Assembly: GCA_965116175.1 (NCBI GenBank)
Contig: OZ220490.1
Span: 1,364,001-1,428,000 of the forward strand
Direction: 5' to 3'
DNA length: 64,000 bases
Source: JACOND01 sp965116175
GTDB lineage: Bacteria; Bdellovibrionota; Bdellovibrionia; Bdellovibrionales; UBA1609
The notes beneath the pieces are model-generated. The model was not told the DNA's origin and did not search any database. It worked only from the letters and a program-made list of their open reading frames with translations. How positions within the stretch are numbered: position 1 is the first letter of the stretch; each line of letters begins with the position of its first letter. A program made the position numbers and the translations under genes. This document shows positions 35,352 through 43,025 of this stretch, one piece after another.

Positions 35352-37064
35352 ATGAAAGACCTTAAGCAGATTAAGTCTATTTTAGCGGAGCAAAACCCTT
35401 GGTGGAAGAGTAATGTTGTGCCCGATCATCTCGCTCTTTCAACAGAGCGTCCTCTAGCCAAACATCTTTGGAAATATGTTCTATCTCCTAGTTTAAAACG
35501 ATATTTCATTATATTGGGGCCAAGGCGTGTTGGAAAAACAACTGTTATGTATCAAACTGTTCGGTATTTATTGAATAATCAAATACCTCCAGACAAAATT
35601 CAATGGGTTCGTTTGGATCATCCTCTTCTCATGTATTTGGATTTAGGTTCTATTGTAAAAGAAGCGATAAAACTGTCTAAAGCCACCAAAGAAAAACCTC
35701 TCTATTTGTTTTTAGATGAACTAGTTTATGCTGACGAATGGGATAAGTGGTTAAAAACTTTCTATGATGAGCATTGGCCTGTGATTATTATTGCAAGCTC
35801 TAGTGCTACGGCCGCTTTGCAAAAAAGAAAAGAAAGCGGTTATGGTCGTTGGGAGGAGTTTTACTTAACTCCGTATCTTCTAACAGAGCTACTTCAGCTT
35901 TATGATAAAAGTGTCATATTTCCCTCTTATAAAAAGAAGCAGAGTTTACGTAGCACAATAGAAAATCTTTCTAACTCATTATCTCATACTCAGCTTAATT
36001 TTGAAAAAGAGCGGAAACTTTTAATTTCTCTTGGCGGATTTCCTGAATTTTTAGCCGGGAGAAAAAAGGAAGAAGATGAAATTTTGGAGAGAATAGAAAA
36101 AGGTATTAAAAAAGGTAGAGAAAAAGAGTTAAATGAAATCTCAAAACTGGAAAGACGAATTCGGAATTTTCAAATAAATACTGTGGAGATAAATCAAGAT
36201 AAACTTCTTCAAATTAAAGAAATGAAACAAAAAATTTCTAAACTGAAAAAAGATACTATTTCTAGATTCCAAAAGAAATATGAGAGAATCAAAGATGATC
36301 AAATAGTTAAAGAAGATCGTTACTTTCATAAAGCACAACAGGTATTAAGATCAGATGCCATTGAAAGAGCTATTTATAAAGATATCCCACAGTCATATAG
36401 TATTGACTCCCCTCTTGTTCTGGAAAGGTTATTTTATGTTTTAGCTGGTCAAATTACGGGCTTGCTGTCTCCGAAAGGGATTAGCGAAGATATATCTCAG
36501 GTGTCTCCTTTAACTCTTGATCGTTATCTAAATTATTTAGTTCAAACTTACCTTGTATTTACACTTTCCAATTATGATAAGAATGAGAGAGGTGTGCAGA
36601 GAAGACAGAGGAAAGCTTACTTTGTTGATGTTGCGATACGGAATGCGGCTTTATTAAAAGATAGAGATCAAATTTTTAAGGATACAATAGAATTAGGAAA
36701 AATTCAGGAAAATTTCGTTGCATCTCATTTATATCATTTAGGGAAACAATCTAACATTCGTCTTTATCATTGGAAAAGAGGAAAGGATGAAGTGGATTTT
36801 GTTTATGATGATCCTATTCATCCTATGGCTTTTGAGGTTGGAACTTCTAAAAAACATTCTCGTTTAGGTTTAAGAAAGTTTCTTCAAGAGAATCCAAAAT
36901 TTCAAAAAGGATGTTATTATGTTGCTCCAGATTTACAATTTCTTTCAGTGGAAGAAAGTTCATCAGGGGTTGGAGAACTTCCTCTTGATCTTCTACTTCT
37001 TGCTACAGGACTACAACAAGATAAAGCCCTTTCTCTTCTTTTGGGCAACCTGAATGATTTATAG
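35352..37064 (+). CDS. AAA_14/DUF4143-type ATPase with coiled-coil insertion
   Basis: The 570-residue protein begins with an AAA+ ATPase of the AAA_14 type. Walker A is ILGPRRVGKTTVM near residue 56, Walker B is LYLFLDELVYADEW near 120, and the sensor-like IIIASSSATA lies near 148. The C-terminal part has the DUF4143 pattern: DAIERAIYKDIP, SPLTLDRYLNYLVQTYLVF, KAYFVDVAIRNAAL, then LGKIQENFVASHL and a PD-(D/E)XK-like HWKRGKDEVDFVYDD...AFEVG. Such proteins are widespread in mobile DNA; their role is poorly known. Between GGFPEFL and DAIERAIY this protein carries ~105 extra residues rich in Lys/Glu that look like a coiled coil. It is the main cargo gene of the first island segment. Confidence 0.8.
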   Translation: MKDLKQIKSILAEQNPWWKSNVVPDHLALSTERPLAKHLWKYVLSPSLKRYFIILGPRRVGKTTVMYQTVRYLLNNQIPPDKIQWVRLDHPLLMYLDLGSIVKEAIKLSKATKEKPLYLFLDELVYADEWDKWLKTFYDEHWPVIIIASSSATAALQKRKESGYGRWEEFYLTPYLLTELLQLYDKSVIFPSYKKKQSLRSTIENLSNSLSHTQLNFEKERKLLISLGGFPEFLAGRKKEEDEILERIEKGIKKGREKELNEISKLERRIRNFQINTVEINQDKLLQIKEMKQKISKLKKDTISRFQKKYERIKDDQIVKEDRYFHKAQQVLRSDAIERAIYKDIPQSYSIDSPLVLERLFYVLAGQITGLLSPKGISEDISQVSPLTLDRYLNYLVQTYLVFTLSNYDKNERGVQRRQRKAYFVDVAIRNAALLKDRDQIFKDTIELGKIQENFVASHLYHLGKQSNIRLYHWKRGKDEVDFVYDDPIHPMAFEVGTSKKHSRLGLRKFLQENPKFQKGCYYVAPDLQFLSVEESSSGVGELPLDLLLLATGLQQDKALSLLLGNLNDL

Positions 37065-37195
37065 AATTGAAAAGCTGTACGGGATTTATACGGGAAATTT
37101 CAGTTATGAGAGGTTTTAGGCGGTTATCAGCAGAATCAAAAGTGGGGTATTTATGGTTTTTTTTCATTATTTTAGCATTTTGAAAAGCCTTCGGC

Positions 37196-37414
37196 TTTGC
37201 CTTCAGTCCCTACCACTATCGCTTTTAACTATTGAAATTTCTTAGCTTTTTTCTTCTGATTTTGTTTTGGAAGTGATTTTGGAGGTGATTTTCCAAAAAC
37301 CTGTCAAAAAAATCTTTAACTTGATACTTTTTGTTCATTGAATATATCAAAAAGCTTTGCTGTTTTTTCTGCTACTCCATTGTTCAAAAGAGCTATCACT
37401 TTTGCATACTTTTC
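37196..37414. repeat. att-integrase direct repeat, copy 1
   Basis: This 219-base segment (TTTGCCTTCAG ... GCATACTTTT) is repeated at 38941-39160 with few changes. It contains the att core and the 3' end of an integrase gene on the minus strand. Confidence 0.85.
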
Positions 37415-37916
37415 TGTCATGCGACTTGAAGTATGACCAAGACTGGCTTGAACAGAGGATATATCCTTTGTTGCTATTAAAGCTCCTGTAGCGTAGGAAT
37501 GCCTTAAGATATGAGTTGAACGCCAAGGCCAGTCCTAAAGCTCTAAAACCGGCATTAAAAGCAGATTGAATAGCATTATATGTACTAGTTAATATATGAT
37601 CTGACACTGTTTGAAAAGATCAGGGTTACCCGTTTTGATAAGATTGATAATGTCTAGTCATAGGATAATAAGGACTTGAGTCTTTTGAATGACATATTCC
37701 TGATCTGCTTTTCTTAACATTCGGTTCAGACAGGCTGGCAAGCTTATGCCATTTGGGATTTTCTTTTGTAGGCTCAAAGAAGACCAACTCAAAAGAAGAA
37801 CAACCAGAGATCACTTTTTCTAAAGCGATCAACCCCTCTGAATCTATTGTCAAATTATACGCCTTTTTAACTTCAATAACTTTATTTGCAAACCAGCATT
37901 TGTTTTTTCCAGTCAT
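37316..37916 (-). pseudogene. decayed tyrosine recombinase (phage-type integrase)
   Basis: Read across several frameshifts, the minus strand encodes the C-terminal catalytic part of an integrase. HILRHSYATGAL is the HxLR box, LGHTSSRMTEKYAKV is the LGH box with the Tyr nucleophile, and the end is KVSS-stop at 37316. Upstream, SDHILTSTYNAIQSAF and, in frame but after two stop codons (TAA and TGA at 37620-37628), PMTRHYQSYQNG look like earlier parts. Several frameshifts or stops (near 37520 and 37620) show the gene is dead. The 5' end meets an IS1595 end at 37911. Confidence 0.65.
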
Positions 37917-37963
37917 TTCAACTAATTAACACCTATCACAATAGGCTTAACTAGTCATGAACC
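37911..37963 (-). mobile_element. IS1595-type left-end remnant
   Basis: The minus strand reads GGTTCATGA (37963 to 37955), then the leader TGTGATAGGTGTTAATTAG and ATGACT. This matches the segment at 48985-49038 just ahead of a transposase start. The transposase body is absent. Confidence 0.65.
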
Positions 37964-37970
37964 ATAAATA

Positions 37971-37998
37971 TTGACAAATATGTAAAGATATCTATAAT
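37971..37998 (+). promoter_or_regulatory. consensus promoter of structured RNA copy B
   Basis: Perfect TTGACA (37971-37976), 16 bases, perfect TATAAT (37993-37998), then 8 bases to ACATCCCC. It is the strongest-looking promoter in the window and begins 8 bases after an IS end. Confidence 0.8.
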
Positions 37999-38006
37999 AA
38001 CAGACA

Positions 38007-38066
38007 ACATCCCCATCTGTTTCGGTGGATGGGTGCGAGCAGGCGAAAGCCTGCTTTCGCGTTTTT
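38007..38066 (+). ncRNA. structured RNA, copy B (leader of the NYN gene)
   Basis: ACATCCCC (38007-38014) is followed by P1 (38012-38019 with 38026-38033, loop TTTCGG). P2 is GCGA/TCGC outside and GCAGGC/GCCTGC inside, with loop GAAA at 38045-38048 and a TT bulge at 38055-38056. P2 is identical to copy A, while P1 shows compensatory changes (C-G to T-A and T-G to C-G at adjacent pairs). A TTTTT run (38062-38066) follows P2 directly, so P2 can act as an intrinsic terminator. The NYN start codon is 5 bases further on. Confidence 0.78.
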
Positions 38067-38071
38067 AGAGC

Positions 38072-38725
38072 ATGAAACGAACTATTATTTATATTGACGG
38101 CTTTAATCTTTACTACCGTATCAAAAAAACTCCTTATAAGTGGCTCAATATTCAAAAACTATCTCAATCCTATTTAGACTTAAAACAAAACCAAATTGTC
38201 AAAATTAAGTATTTTACTGCGAGAGTGCAAAGCTCAAGGGAAGACTCTTTAAAAGATACACATCAAGACATATATCTAAGAGCTGTTAATACGATTCCGA
38301 ATATAGAAATTATTTTCGGACAGTTTAAAAAACGACAAGTAACAGGGCTTAAGTGTCATTATGAGCAAGGAAGATATATAGAGAGCAATGATCTTGTTAC
38401 TATAAGCAAATGGGAGGAAAAAGAATCTGATGTCAATATAGCTGGTCATATTATTTCTGATGCTTATGAAGATGAATATGATTGTGCTGTCTTAATGTCT
38501 AACGACACAGATTTAAAAATGCCTTTAACTTGTGTAAAACAAAAGCTCAAAAAGCAAGTCGGGATTATAAGCCCCCGTAGAAATATCCACATAGAATTGA
38601 TGAAAGCCAGTCATTTTCAAAAGAGAATTTCAAATAAAGTATTAGAGCAATGCCAATTCCCAAAGACAATGAGAGATGCTAAAGGGGAGTTCTTTTGTCC
38701 TCCAAAGTGGCAATATTCTAAATGA
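38072..38725 (+). CDS. NYN-domain (LabA/DUF88-like, PIN-fold) putative ribonuclease
   Basis: The 217-residue protein starts MKRTIIYIDGFNLYYRIKKTPYKWLN. The D-G-F-N-L-Y signature with the first catalytic Asp is typical of NYN domains. KYFTARV and DVNIAGHIISDAYEDEYDCAVLMSNDTDLKMPL follow, giving the SDVN and SNDTD acidic residues of the PIN/NYN metal site. QFPKTMRDAKGEFFCPPKW closes the protein. NYN proteins are predicted or proven metal-dependent RNases. The gene lies 5 bases after the T run of structured RNA copy B and has only a weak AGAG site ahead of its start, so its expression probably depends on that leader. It is the only intact cargo gene of the second island segment. Confidence 0.85.
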   Translation: MKRTIIYIDGFNLYYRIKKTPYKWLNIQKLSQSYLDLKQNQIVKIKYFTARVQSSREDSLKDTHQDIYLRAVNTIPNIEIIFGQFKKRQVTGLKCHYEQGRYIESNDLVTISKWEEKESDVNIAGHIISDAYEDEYDCAVLMSNDTDLKMPLTCVKQKLKKQVGIISPRRNIHIELMKASHFQKRISNKVLEQCQFPKTMRDAKGEFFCPPKWQYSK

Positions 38726-38940
38726 TGATAGGACATTATAAATCCTTATAGCAAAAAAGTTAATGAAAAGCTGAATCCATCATTTTTGGTAGAGGCAGTT
38801 TCCCCCTTAATTTACAATCTCGCTGTGATTTACTTTTTTTTAGCGGGAAACTGAAGGAAAGTCCGGGAAAAAAGCATGGCGGTTTATTATTGATTTTACT
38901 GGATTATTCCAGTTTTTTTGTTTTTGGGGCTTTCTTTTTT

Positions 38941-39160
38941 TTTGCCTTCAGCCCCTACCACTATCGCTTTTAACTATTGAAATTTCTTAGCTTTTTTCTT
39001 CTGATTTTGTTTTGGAAGTGATTTTGGAGGTGATTTTCCAAAAACCTGTCAAAAAAATCTTTAACTTGATACTTTTTGTTCATTGAAGATATCAAAAAAC
39101 TTTGCTGTTTTTTCTGCTACTCCATTGTTCAAAAGAGCTATCACTTTGGCATACTTTTTT
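38941..39160. repeat. att-integrase direct repeat, copy 2
   Basis: Near-identical to 37196-37414. On the minus strand it holds the last ~30 codons of an integrase (KYAKVIALLNNGVAEKTAK ... stop at 39061-39063), with the rest deleted. It marks the right limit of the second island segment. Confidence 0.85.
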
Positions 39161-39264
39161 AACTTGGCAGTTATTCTTCAGCCATTTTGAAAAATCCCGT
39201 AAAAATCCTGTAAAAAAAATTTTACGAGGAAAAAGTCAATCAATTCAAAGGGTTTAGAAAACAA

Positions 39265-39341
<77 letters not shown>

Positions 39342-39578
39342 TTAATTAGGGGATAATAAAAGAAAAACTATTTTACTACAAACTTATAATATTAAAAACA
39401 AGACAATTTTTAAAAATTTCATCATCGTAACTTCTATTTAAGAAGCTGAAACCTCTACGGTTCAGTAGAAAACTTATAGGTTTAAAAAAAAAGAACGGCG
39501 AAAAACCTTCTCTATCTTCCACATTTTAGAGGTCAGGCTGTATTGGAAAAAAGATTGAAAGCAATTGATTTATTAACA

Positions 39579-41594
39579 TTAAAACTCCTCTTCTTCCGCA
39601 GCATTCTTATAAAAAGACAAGGCTTCATGATACACCAAATCTTTGGGAATCTCTGAGAGAAAACAGCTTGGCGGATTAAATTGATCCCTTCCCCAAAATC
39701 TTCTTTTTTTTGCATAGGATAAAATAAGCCTCTCTTTGGCTCTTGTCATACCCACATAAGCCAAACGACGCTCTTCCTCCAGATTATTGTCCTCAATACT
39801 TTGAAAAGAAGGAAACAAGCCCTCTTCCATACCTGTAATAAATATTGTGTTAAATTCCAACCCTTTGGAATTATGTAAAGTCATCAATGTTACAAAATCT
39901 TTTCCCTCTTTTGTTTTATCCTCCTCAGTAAGAAGGCTCATCTCCTCCAAAAAAATCTCCAAACTTAAAAAAGAGTCTTCCAACCGGCTCTCTTTTTGCT
40001 CAATGACATTTCCAAGCTCCTGTAAGTTTTCAATACGACTTTGTGCTTCCATAGTTTTTTGTCCTTCCAAATTATTAATATAACCACTTTTTTCCAAAAG
40101 CAGAGTGTAAAAATCATAAAGAGAAATTTGTTTACTTTGGGTTTTCATTTCCTCTACAAAATCTATAAACTTTTTCATTTCTTGAAAAACCTTTCCTCTT
40201 ATTGTTTTTTTATGAACCTGATCTTTCAAACATTCATATAAACTTTTTTGACTTTGCAAAGAATTTTGTTGAATTTTGGAAAGCAGAACTTTCCCCACAC
40301 CTCTGCGGGGACTGTTAATTACTGTTAAAAAAGAGACATCATCATCACTGTTTAAAACAAGCTTCATATAAGACAGGACTTCCTTTACCTCCTTTCTTTC
40401 ATAAAAACGAATGCCCCCTACAATTTTATAAGGGACTTTTAAAACCCTGAAATGATCCTCCAAGGCTCTGGATTGAGCATTGGTGCGGTAAAGCACAGCA
40501 AAATCATTCCAGGCGCTCCCTTCACTGGCGCAAAAAGAGCGAATGCTTTTAGAAACGAAATGTCCTTCTTCGTAATCATTAAAGGTTTCACGAATATATA
40601 TTTTATGGCCAACTCCTTTTTGAGACACCAAAATTTTTCCTTTTCGGAATTTATTATGAGAAATCAATGCATTGGCCCCCTGAATGATATTTTTTGTGGA
40701 GCGATAGTTTTGTTCAAGAAAAAAAGTTTTACAGGTTTTAAAATCCTTCTCAAAATCCATAATGTTATTCATATCCGCTCCCCGCCATCCATATATGGAT
40801 TGATCCTCATCTCCTACAACACAGATATTTTTATGCCCTTTTGACAAATTTTTTATCAACAGATATTGAATATGATTAGTATCCTGGTATTCATCCACAC
40901 AGATATATTGAAACTTATCCTGAAGATATCTTAAAAAATCAGGATTTTTTATCATCAATCTGTAAGTTTCCAAAAGCAGACTCTCAAAATCAAAAGCTCC
41001 CGCCTGCTTTAAAGATTTTTCATATTTTTGATAGATATTTTCAAAATGAGGATCATAAGATAAATGAGGAAGGCGGTGAAGCTCATCAGGCCCCAGCCCC
41101 ATTCTTTTACACAAATTAATCTGGGAACGGATATTTTTAGGCTCTTTTATTTTTTGATCAATGTTTAAATCCTGCAAAACTTTTTTAACAAGCCGCAGCT
41201 GATCTCCCTGATCATAAATGGTTACAGATTTTCTATCAGGGAGAAGATCAATATTTTGTCTTAACACCTGAGCACAAACAGAATGAAAAGTCCCGATCCA
41301 TGGTGTGTAAAAAGGAGGATAACCATAAGAGGACAAAAGGTCTGTAACCCTTTCTTTCATCTCACGGGCAGCTTTATTCGTGAAAGTGACAGCCAGAATA
41401 TTATTTAAAGAGCATTTTCCCTCTAAAATTAAAGCTGCAATTCTATAAACAAGAACACGGGTTTTACCGGAACCGGCTCCGGCCAAAACCAAAACAGGAC
41501 CTTCAAATGCCTGAACAGCTTTCTTTTGATTTCCATTAAGATTTTTATAAAGCTCATACAAGTCTTTATCAGCTTTTACAATAAAATCTTCCAT
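39579..41594 (-). CDS. UvrD/PcrA/Rep-family DNA helicase
   Basis: The 671-residue superfamily 1A helicase. Motif Q/I is NGNQKKAVQAF...LVLAGAGSGKTRVL near residue 35. Motif Ia is VTFTNKAAREMKERV, motif II VDEYQDTNHIQY, motif III VVGDEDQSIYGWRGAD, motif IV EQNYRS, motif V VTLMTLHNSKGLEF near 575 and motif VI EEERRLAYVGMTRAKERL. It unwinds DNA 3'-5' in repair and replication restart. Slightly shorter than typical UvrD, with a short C-terminal tail. It starts 9 bases after the SPOR-protein stop on the same strand, so the two form an operon. Confidence 0.92.
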   Translation of the reverse strand: MEDFIVKADKDLYELYKNLNGNQKKAVQAFEGPVLVLAGAGSGKTRVLVYRIAALILEGKCSLNNILAVTFTNKAAREMKERVTDLLSSYGYPPFYTPWIGTFHSVCAQVLRQNIDLLPDRKSVTIYDQGDQLRLVKKVLQDLNIDQKIKEPKNIRSQINLCKRMGLGPDELHRLPHLSYDPHFENIYQKYEKSLKQAGAFDFESLLLETYRLMIKNPDFLRYLQDKFQYICVDEYQDTNHIQYLLIKNLSKGHKNICVVGDEDQSIYGWRGADMNNIMDFEKDFKTCKTFFLEQNYRSTKNIIQGANALISHNKFRKGKILVSQKGVGHKIYIRETFNDYEEGHFVSKSIRSFCASEGSAWNDFAVLYRTNAQSRALEDHFRVLKVPYKIVGGIRFYERKEVKEVLSYMKLVLNSDDDVSFLTVINSPRRGVGKVLLSKIQQNSLQSQKSLYECLKDQVHKKTIRGKVFQEMKKFIDFVEEMKTQSKQISLYDFYTLLLEKSGYINNLEGQKTMEAQSRIENLQELGNVIEQKESRLEDSFLSLEIFLEEMSLLTEEDKTKEGKDFVTLMTLHNSKGLEFNTIFITGMEEGLFPSFQSIEDNNLEEERRLAYVGMTRAKERLILSYAKKRRFWGRDQFNPPSCFLSEIPKDLVYHEALSFYKNAAEEEEF

Positions 41595-41603
41595 AATTGA
41601 TTT

Positions 41604-42491
41604 TTATAAAGAAACCTCTTCTAAATAAGCTTGAGAAAAAAGGGAGGGAGAGGCAATTATTTCCTTAAACTCTAAAGCCTTTTCTTTTGTTTGGAAAGGG
41701 CCTAAATAAATCCGAATATGATCCCTATGCCCCTTTATTAAAAAGCTCCAGAGAGGATGTTTGCTCTTCATATCCTTTACATAATCCAAAGCTTTATCCT
41801 GTTCAAAAAAAACATTGATAAGAAAGCTAAATTTGCCATCCATTGTAAAGAATTTTTGATTCCCTACAATTTTAACCAGTTGTTCCCTATTTTTTTTGTC
41901 ATACCCCTCCTGCAATTTTTGTAAAGCTAATGTTTCTTCATCTTTTTTTGTTTCAGAAGAAGCTTTTCCTGACAAGGAAGAGTCTCCATTATCCATCTTC
42001 TTTTCATCTGTCTGAACTTGTAAACTGTGATGGGAATCTTTATTACTGCCGTTTTTCAAAACCGCTTCTTTTTTTACAACGGACTGAACAGGCTCCTGAA
42101 TTTTAATTGGAATCTGTTTGTCTGCTCCATTTTTAATGAAAGAAGCCTCTTTTTTTTCAAAATAAGTATTTTTTTTCATAGTAGAATCCATCCTATAAGG
42201 ATCAAACAAAAGTAAAATGTTGCTCCTCATCTCTTCAAAAAAGGGAATAATTTTTTTCCCTGTTTCATTTTCTTTCAAACCTGTTTCTGACAAATGACCT
42301 TTACTGGATTTCACAAGTGAATTTGGCTGATTACCAGGCTGTCCATGAATATCAAATTTTTGGGAATCTGCCTGAAACAAAGCACCAGGAAGAATATAAA
42401 CCGCCGTCAACCAACCTGCTAAAAAACAACAGGAACAAAGAAAAAATATGAATAACAAACTATAGAATTTCCGGCCTGTCATTTGCGCCAT
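41604..42491 (-). CDS. SPOR-domain membrane protein
   Basis: The 295-residue protein has one N-terminal membrane helix (about residues 10-33) and a long polar, Lys/Ser/Glu-rich periplasmic linker. The C-terminal domain (about 215-290) reads FSFLINVFFEQDKALDYVKDM ... HRDHIRIYLGPFQTKEKALEF. This is the SPOR fold that binds denuded peptidoglycan at division sites (as in FtsN and DedD). It precedes the helicase gene in a two-gene operon. A role in cell division or wall remodelling is inferred from the domain. Confidence 0.8.
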   Translation of the reverse strand: MAQMTGRKFYSLLFIFFLCSCCFLAGWLTAVYILPGALFQADSQKFDIHGQPGNQPNSLVKSSKGHLSETGLKENETGKKIIPFFEEMRSNILLLFDPYRMDSTMKKNTYFEKKEASFIKNGADKQIPIKIQEPVQSVVKKEAVLKNGSNKDSHHSLQVQTDEKKMDNGDSSLSGKASSETKKDEETLALQKLQEGYDKKNREQLVKIVGNQKFFTMDGKFSFLINVFFEQDKALDYVKDMKSKHPLWSFLIKGHRDHIRIYLGPFQTKEKALEFKEIIASPSLFSQAYLEEVSL

Positions 42492-42605
42492 TATACGAAA
42501 GAGAGGATTTGACTTAAAGCTTTTTTACCTATATTAAAACTGTTTGCCATTTATAACACAGTGCTTATATTGATCTTTCTCACAAATCCCTGTTTTTAAG
42601 TCTAG

Positions 42606-42707
42606 GCTTCTCTGACTTTTGTTCTTATCATAAAGACCCTTATATTTGGTTTAGTAAGTTCTTGAGATAACTTCTCTGACTTTTGTTTTGATAAAGCCCC
42701 CTATATC
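42606..42707. repeat. imperfect direct repeat pair upstream of the SPOR gene
   Basis: CTTCTCTGACTTTTGTTCTT...CATAAAGACCC at about 42606-42640 and a similar segment at 42669-42703, period about 63. Unknown role; possibly decayed dispersed repeats. Confidence 0.45.
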
Positions 42708-42806
42708 CTTGTCTATAGTCTTGTTTCAGGAGCTTTTGCTGCTTTCACCATTTTTAAACAGGAAAAGTAAATAAGAAATGGATTAAAATGAATGTTATTT
42801 ATTACT

Positions 42807-43000
42807 TTGACCCTATTTAGGTTTTGAGGTTTTTCAAATGAAAGAATATATCACGACCTCCATTAAAGTTAAAAGTGAGTTCGGCTTTGAACACAAAGCG
42901 ACTCAAAGACGCTTTATAGCAAAATGTATGTTTGAACTTTTGACCCCTTTACTCTAATGGAGCTCTGATTTCATCTCAATAAAAAACTAAAAAAAATTTT
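42807..43000. repeat. MITE-like palindromic element, copy 1 (reverse orientation, degenerate ends)
   Basis: The core at 42857-42963 starts CCTCCATTAAAG and ends CTTTACTCTAATGGAG. Inside are GTGAGTTCGGCTTTGAACAC, ACAAAGCG/CGCTTT arms and GTTTGAACTTTTGACCCC. This is the reverse complement of the cores near 50.75 and 57.78 kb. The outer arms are recognisable but worn (GGTTTTGAGGTTTTTC). Confidence 0.7.
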
Positions 43001-43025
43001 AACTGAAAAAGTACATAAAATAAAA

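Larger units (their letters stand above)
33559..38962. repeat. att direct repeats of a tandem tRNA-integrated island (33559, 37200, 38945)
   Basis: CCTTCAGCCCCTACCACT lies at 33559-33576 within the tRNA 3' end. A copy with one change lies at 37200-37217, and an exact copy at 38945-38962. After each core a related stretch follows (TATTGAAATT...TTAG...TTTTTC), and two of the three copies continue into integrase 3' ends. Two island segments are delimited: 33577-37217 and 37218-38962. Confidence 0.8.

Noticed and set aside
37626..37916. Stand-alone 96-residue gene on the minus strand
   Set aside because: It lies in the same frame as the integrase C-terminal fragment and reads as its earlier part after two stop codons; its start comes from an IS1595 end. 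Treated as integrase pseudogene.
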